A stretch of DNA of 64,000 bases from Castanea sativa (taxonomy: Eukaryota; Streptophyta; Magnoliopsida; Fagales; Fagaceae): contig NC_134022.1 of NCBI RefSeq assembly GCF_040712315.1, positions 4,526,001 through 4,590,000 on the forward strand. The letters are read 5' to 3'. The notes beneath the pieces are model-generated. The model did no database searches, was not told the origin of the DNA, and saw nothing but the letters and a program-made list of their open reading frames with translations. This document shows positions 60,668-64,000 of this stretch, piece after piece. Positions within the stretch are counted from its first letter, which is position 1, and every line of letters begins with the position of its first letter. Both the position numbers and the translations under genes were made by a program.

Positions 60668-60895
60668 CAAAACTTGTTAGCATACAGGCCTAACTGGCCT
60701 TAACCCTATTGTACTAGTGTTTTATTCATATTACTCGTATAACACTCATATGCCTGACAGTTGGGCCTTAATCCTATTGTACTATACTTGTACTTTATTC
60801 ATATTACTTATACTGCCTCTAAAATTGTACGACGTACTACCTCTATGACAACATAGAGGCAGTACGTCATACAATTTTATATTGCAGACAAGTAA
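60668..60895. repeat. LTR-like fragment ending in a strong hairpin
   Basis: About 60678-60800 has LTR-like text (CACTCATATGCCTGACA, repeated CTATTGTACTA). At 60821-60847 and 60852-60878 two 27-nt arms pair with only two mismatches around a 4-base loop, forming a near-perfect palindrome that includes ACGTACT and CCTCTATG. Confidence 0.7.
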
Positions 60896-61376
60896 TTTTA
60901 ATGCCAAGTGTCCTTATATTTTAAATGTTCTTTAATTTATGCTAACTGTCATTTTATCTTATTTGTAAAATTTTGAATGTATAGCACTTCCAAGTTCCAA
61001 CCATTTAAAATTATTTTTAGTCCATCTATAATTACTTAATCTAAAAATACTTCTAATTAACTCATTCTAGTTAGGTCCCATTTGAAATCATTTCCTATTT
61101 ATTTAAAACCTAGATTTTCTTATAAAAGCTTATTATGAGTTAAAACATAAATTTCAATGAAAAATTATATTATAATGACAACATAGAGACAATAAGTCTT
61201 ATTTAAAAAATGCATACATGAAATAAATTTACTGCATCACAATAACAAAAATTAAGTTAAGAAGTAAAATATTTTTTTTTCTAAAATAAAATACAAACAC
61301 AAATAATTTGCATTTTCTACGAAAAAAATATTCTTACAATGCTTTTTTAAGAGTTAACAAAATATAATAATGACTA

Positions 61377-62107
61377 TGTAAGTGCACAATTACACCTGGA
61401 CCCAAAGAAGATTATGGGCTCAAGCCCAATGAGCCTTAAACAATAAAATTTGTAGAGTGTGGGCTTGAAACCTAGGTTAGAAGTGCTGGGAGCTTGATAA
61501 CAGGCTTTTATAAACGAATACAGGTAAAGAACGAATGAGAATTACAAATGAATCTCCTCGGACGTGAGCCGAGGACTACTTCTTTATTATTTTTCTTTCT
61601 TTCTTACAGGTTACAATCCTTTATTTGTTTTCTTTTTCTTTTGAGAGAGAGAGAGTCAGCGAGAGAGAAAAAGATCCAGATCCCCCTTCCTTTTGCATTC
61701 CTCCCCCCTTAAATACCCCTTTTTTAGATGCCCTTTGGGACCCTAACTAGAAGTTTCTACCCTACTGTTCAGGGGTCACTTCCCCATTAATGCGGCCAGG
61801 GAGGTAGGTGCAGAGTCTTTAATGCGGAGGTGGCAGCCTTTGCTCTAGATATTTTCCTTAACACTAGGGTATCGAGAAGGTTCAGGGTTTCCCCTTTTAA
61901 CCATTAGTCTTTCTAGAGTTGTGCTTTGACCTTCATAATGAAGCTTTGAGTTCTCTTGGACCTGTCCGAGGAGAAGCACGCCCTCGGCTGTATCCTCAGA
62001 CCCTCGGCGTATTGGCCAATTCGTAGAGTTCAATTCTGAAGCAGGTCGGCCCTTCATGCTACAGTCCAAAGGCCCACATGCCCATTTGGGTCCTTTTACT
62101 CCCCACA
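61377..62107. mobile_element. Solo LTR, probably Ty3-like
   Basis: 731 bp, TGTAAGTGCACAATT to ACTCCCCACA. Flanks are GACTA (61372-61376) and GACCA (62108-62112), a 5-bp duplication with one mismatch. Contains TTAAATACCCC (TATA-like, about 61709), CATTAATGCGG and several CTCGG motifs. No internal region is attached. Orientation is uncertain; I favour plus because CCCACA ends are typically followed by the primer-binding site. Confidence 0.78.
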
Positions 62108-62167
62108 GACCATATTTAGCTTATGTTGAAATTATAAAATATATTTAATTACATATTTTAAAATGTA

Positions 62168-62169
<2 letters not shown>

Positions 62170-62240
<71 letters not shown>
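62170..62240. repeat. (TA)n microsatellite
   Basis: About 70 bp of uninterrupted TA. Confidence 0.95.
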
Positions 62241-62242
<2 letters not shown>

Positions 62243-62649
62243 AGTTATAAGCTAATTATTATAATGTTTAATAACATGTGATTTTTCAATTTTGGCTTTT
62301 AGATTAATGGTAATTTACAGCTGTCATAATTCTCCTTTATATAGGAGAATAAAATTTATATAATCTCCAAGATTTACGATTTTTTATTTTGATAATTTGA
62401 TAGTTACAATAAAAGAGGGGGAATTTGTACACTAGATGTTTTAGAAACAACATAAAGTGTCGATAAGTTAAGTTACACGACTTTTGGTAATTTATGAATA
62501 TCTTTTTATAGAGATGGGTTCAAGTTACACTTTTTTTAAACCGTTGGATTTAAGTAGATCTAACGGTTAAAAAAAATATAATTATTACAAATATTCTGAT
62601 TAAAATCTAATTAATTGCCCTCATTTATTACCTTCTAAACCTATCTTTA

Positions 62650-63845
62650 AACCTAAAAAAAGATTTGATTTCTGACTATTTCTCTCTCTCTCCGTTTCTC
62701 TCTCTAGGTTTCTCTCTCTCTCTCTCTCTTTCTCCTCCATCACCTCCACAGGTTGCCGGCAGAAAAAAAAAAAAAAAAAAAACCAAAATGGTGTACAAAG
62801 ATTATAAAGCATACAAGTAGCAATTGAAGAATGCTTGCATATGTTGCTCTGTTGTAGAGCCCATGGACATTTTCATAAAAGACAAGTATAGCATCATACA
62901 AAGCTTAAGAAAACGTTTGATGAGAATCATAAAAAAAATTAGAGCAAGTTGTAGGTGTTATCTCTTATGCCTCTCTACCGACAAGTAAATGTCTCAAGCA
63001 ATGCAACACCTTCATCAGGTCCATTGTTGTGGAAAATTCCAACCATTCCAAATTAATATACAATTGTTGACCATAGAATTAATTAGTTTACAATGAAATG
63101 TGGGAAATTCAGTAGAAAAAAAAGAAAGAAAGAAAGGACACCGGAGTAGAAATTTAATGAGTGCTGTGCCTGTGCCCTTATGCGTCATGTTGCATATATT
63201 GAAAAATAAAAATATCCTCACCCTTCTGATTATGATCAGTGATGAATCATTTGATGAGATTGACAAAAAGAACTCATCTTCAATCATTGTTGAGAATCAG
63301 CATTTGGTTCACTAATTCATTAAAATATAGCAAAACATGGGATAACAAGTTAAAATATGCAGCCTAAAGTTCTTTGACAAATCATATTCCTATATAATAA
63401 TTGGCAGGATTACAACTGAGTATTGATCCCCTAGATCATCTAATAGAGTAATAAAAAAAAAAAAAAAAACTTCTCTCTGAATATGTCAACCCGGTCTAGC
63501 ATTTGTTTGTGAAGAAGATAAGGCTTTTCTTCTTCGCCAACTACTCTAGATAGATGTATTACAGTTTTAAATGGTAAATTATATTCTTCTTTTTCTTTTT
63601 TTAAAGTAAATGTATCTCAATCTCAAACCTTTTTGTTGTTGGGTACATGGGTCAACAATGTGTATGATGATGCTATACTTGTCTTTTATGAAAATGTCCA
63701 CGGGCTCTGTAATTGCTACTTTTATGCTTTATAATCTTTGTACGCCATTTTGGTTTTTTTTTTTTTTGCTGTGGCAACCTGTGGAGAGAGATAGAGAGAG
63801 TGAGAGAGAGAGAAAAGTCCAACTTTTTTTGGGTTTAAGGTCCGT
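62650..63845. repeat. Second long inverted repeat, arms of about 190-250 bp
   Basis: The left arm (about 62650-62905) is the reverse complement of about 63656-63845. Shared blocks include CCTCCACAGGTTGCC (imperfect), a poly-A tract, CCAAAATGGTGTACAAAG, ATTATAAAGCATA, AGTAGCAATT and GACATTTTCATAAAAGACAA. The left arm has about 35 bp extra (around 62825-62855). The spacer is about 750 bp and holds no recognised gene. The outer ends are CT/GA-rich. Confidence 0.88.
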
Positions 63846-64000
63846 TTGGTTGGGAGGATGGAAAAGTGAGATGATAGAAAATAGAGATAATGGAAAAATG
63901 AGAGAATAGAAAAGTTTTTAGTTTTTTCCATTTGTGTTTGGTTGAGAGGGTGGAAAAGTGGAGGGATGAAAAACTTTTTGGTTTGGTTGAAAATAATGTT
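63838..64000. mobile_element. Start of a Tourist-like MITE, cut by the window end
   Basis: TTA (63835-63837) is followed by AGGTCCGTTTGGTTGGGAGG and GGAAAAGTGAG-type repeats similar to the left part of 22347-22670. The right end lies outside the window. Confidence 0.55.

Overview
The window is AT-rich plant nuclear DNA from a eudicot, probably a woody species. The Fagales-like look of the repeats is my recollection and has not been tested. Supporting signs are GT-AG introns, a P-class PPR gene, a class II trehalose-phosphate synthase with a leader intron, Ty1/copia and Ty3-like LTRs, hAT and PIF/Harbinger MITEs, a tRNA-derived SINE, L1-type RNase H remnants, and many long (TA)n and (GA)n tracts. 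No CRISPR, operon or bacterial-type content is present.

Layout. 1-1752: a giant inverted repeat whose arms each carry the first coding exon of a small acidic protein; the right copy has a second exon at 2026-2150. 2777-4079: a PPR pseudogene, cut at its 5' side by a hAT-type terminus and broken by a one-motif deletion. 6230-11572: an L1-type LINE relic on the minus strand, interrupted by a 4.4-kb Ty1/copia element (6497-10907) with apparently identical 192-bp LTRs, an exact TAACT target duplication and a defective gag-pol. 11576-11984: a Harbinger MITE. 13641-21305: a ~3.5-4 kb tandem duplication whose two copies differ by several insertions. 21.3-31.3 kb: repeat-rich intergenic DNA with MITEs, diverged repeat pairs and an inverted duplication around TA microsatellites. 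31.3-38.5 kb: an intact TPS5-type gene. 39.66-39.90 kb: a three-unit 83-bp tandem repeat. 41.4-46.1 kb: an intact five-exon ALG14 gene. 46.1-64 kb: intergenic DNA with foldback and hAT elements, a SINE, an L1 RNase H remnant, two solo LTRs, a hairpin and a second long inverted repeat.

Only two genes look intact: the TPS5-like gene and ALG14. They act in different processes (sugar signalling; N-glycan assembly at the ER), so their adjacency implies no shared function. Most of the interest lies in genome dynamics: inverted duplications, TE insertions dated by target duplications, and a copia element carrying dense arrays of bZIP-like and W-box-like motifs. I found no convincing previously undescribed multi-gene system.
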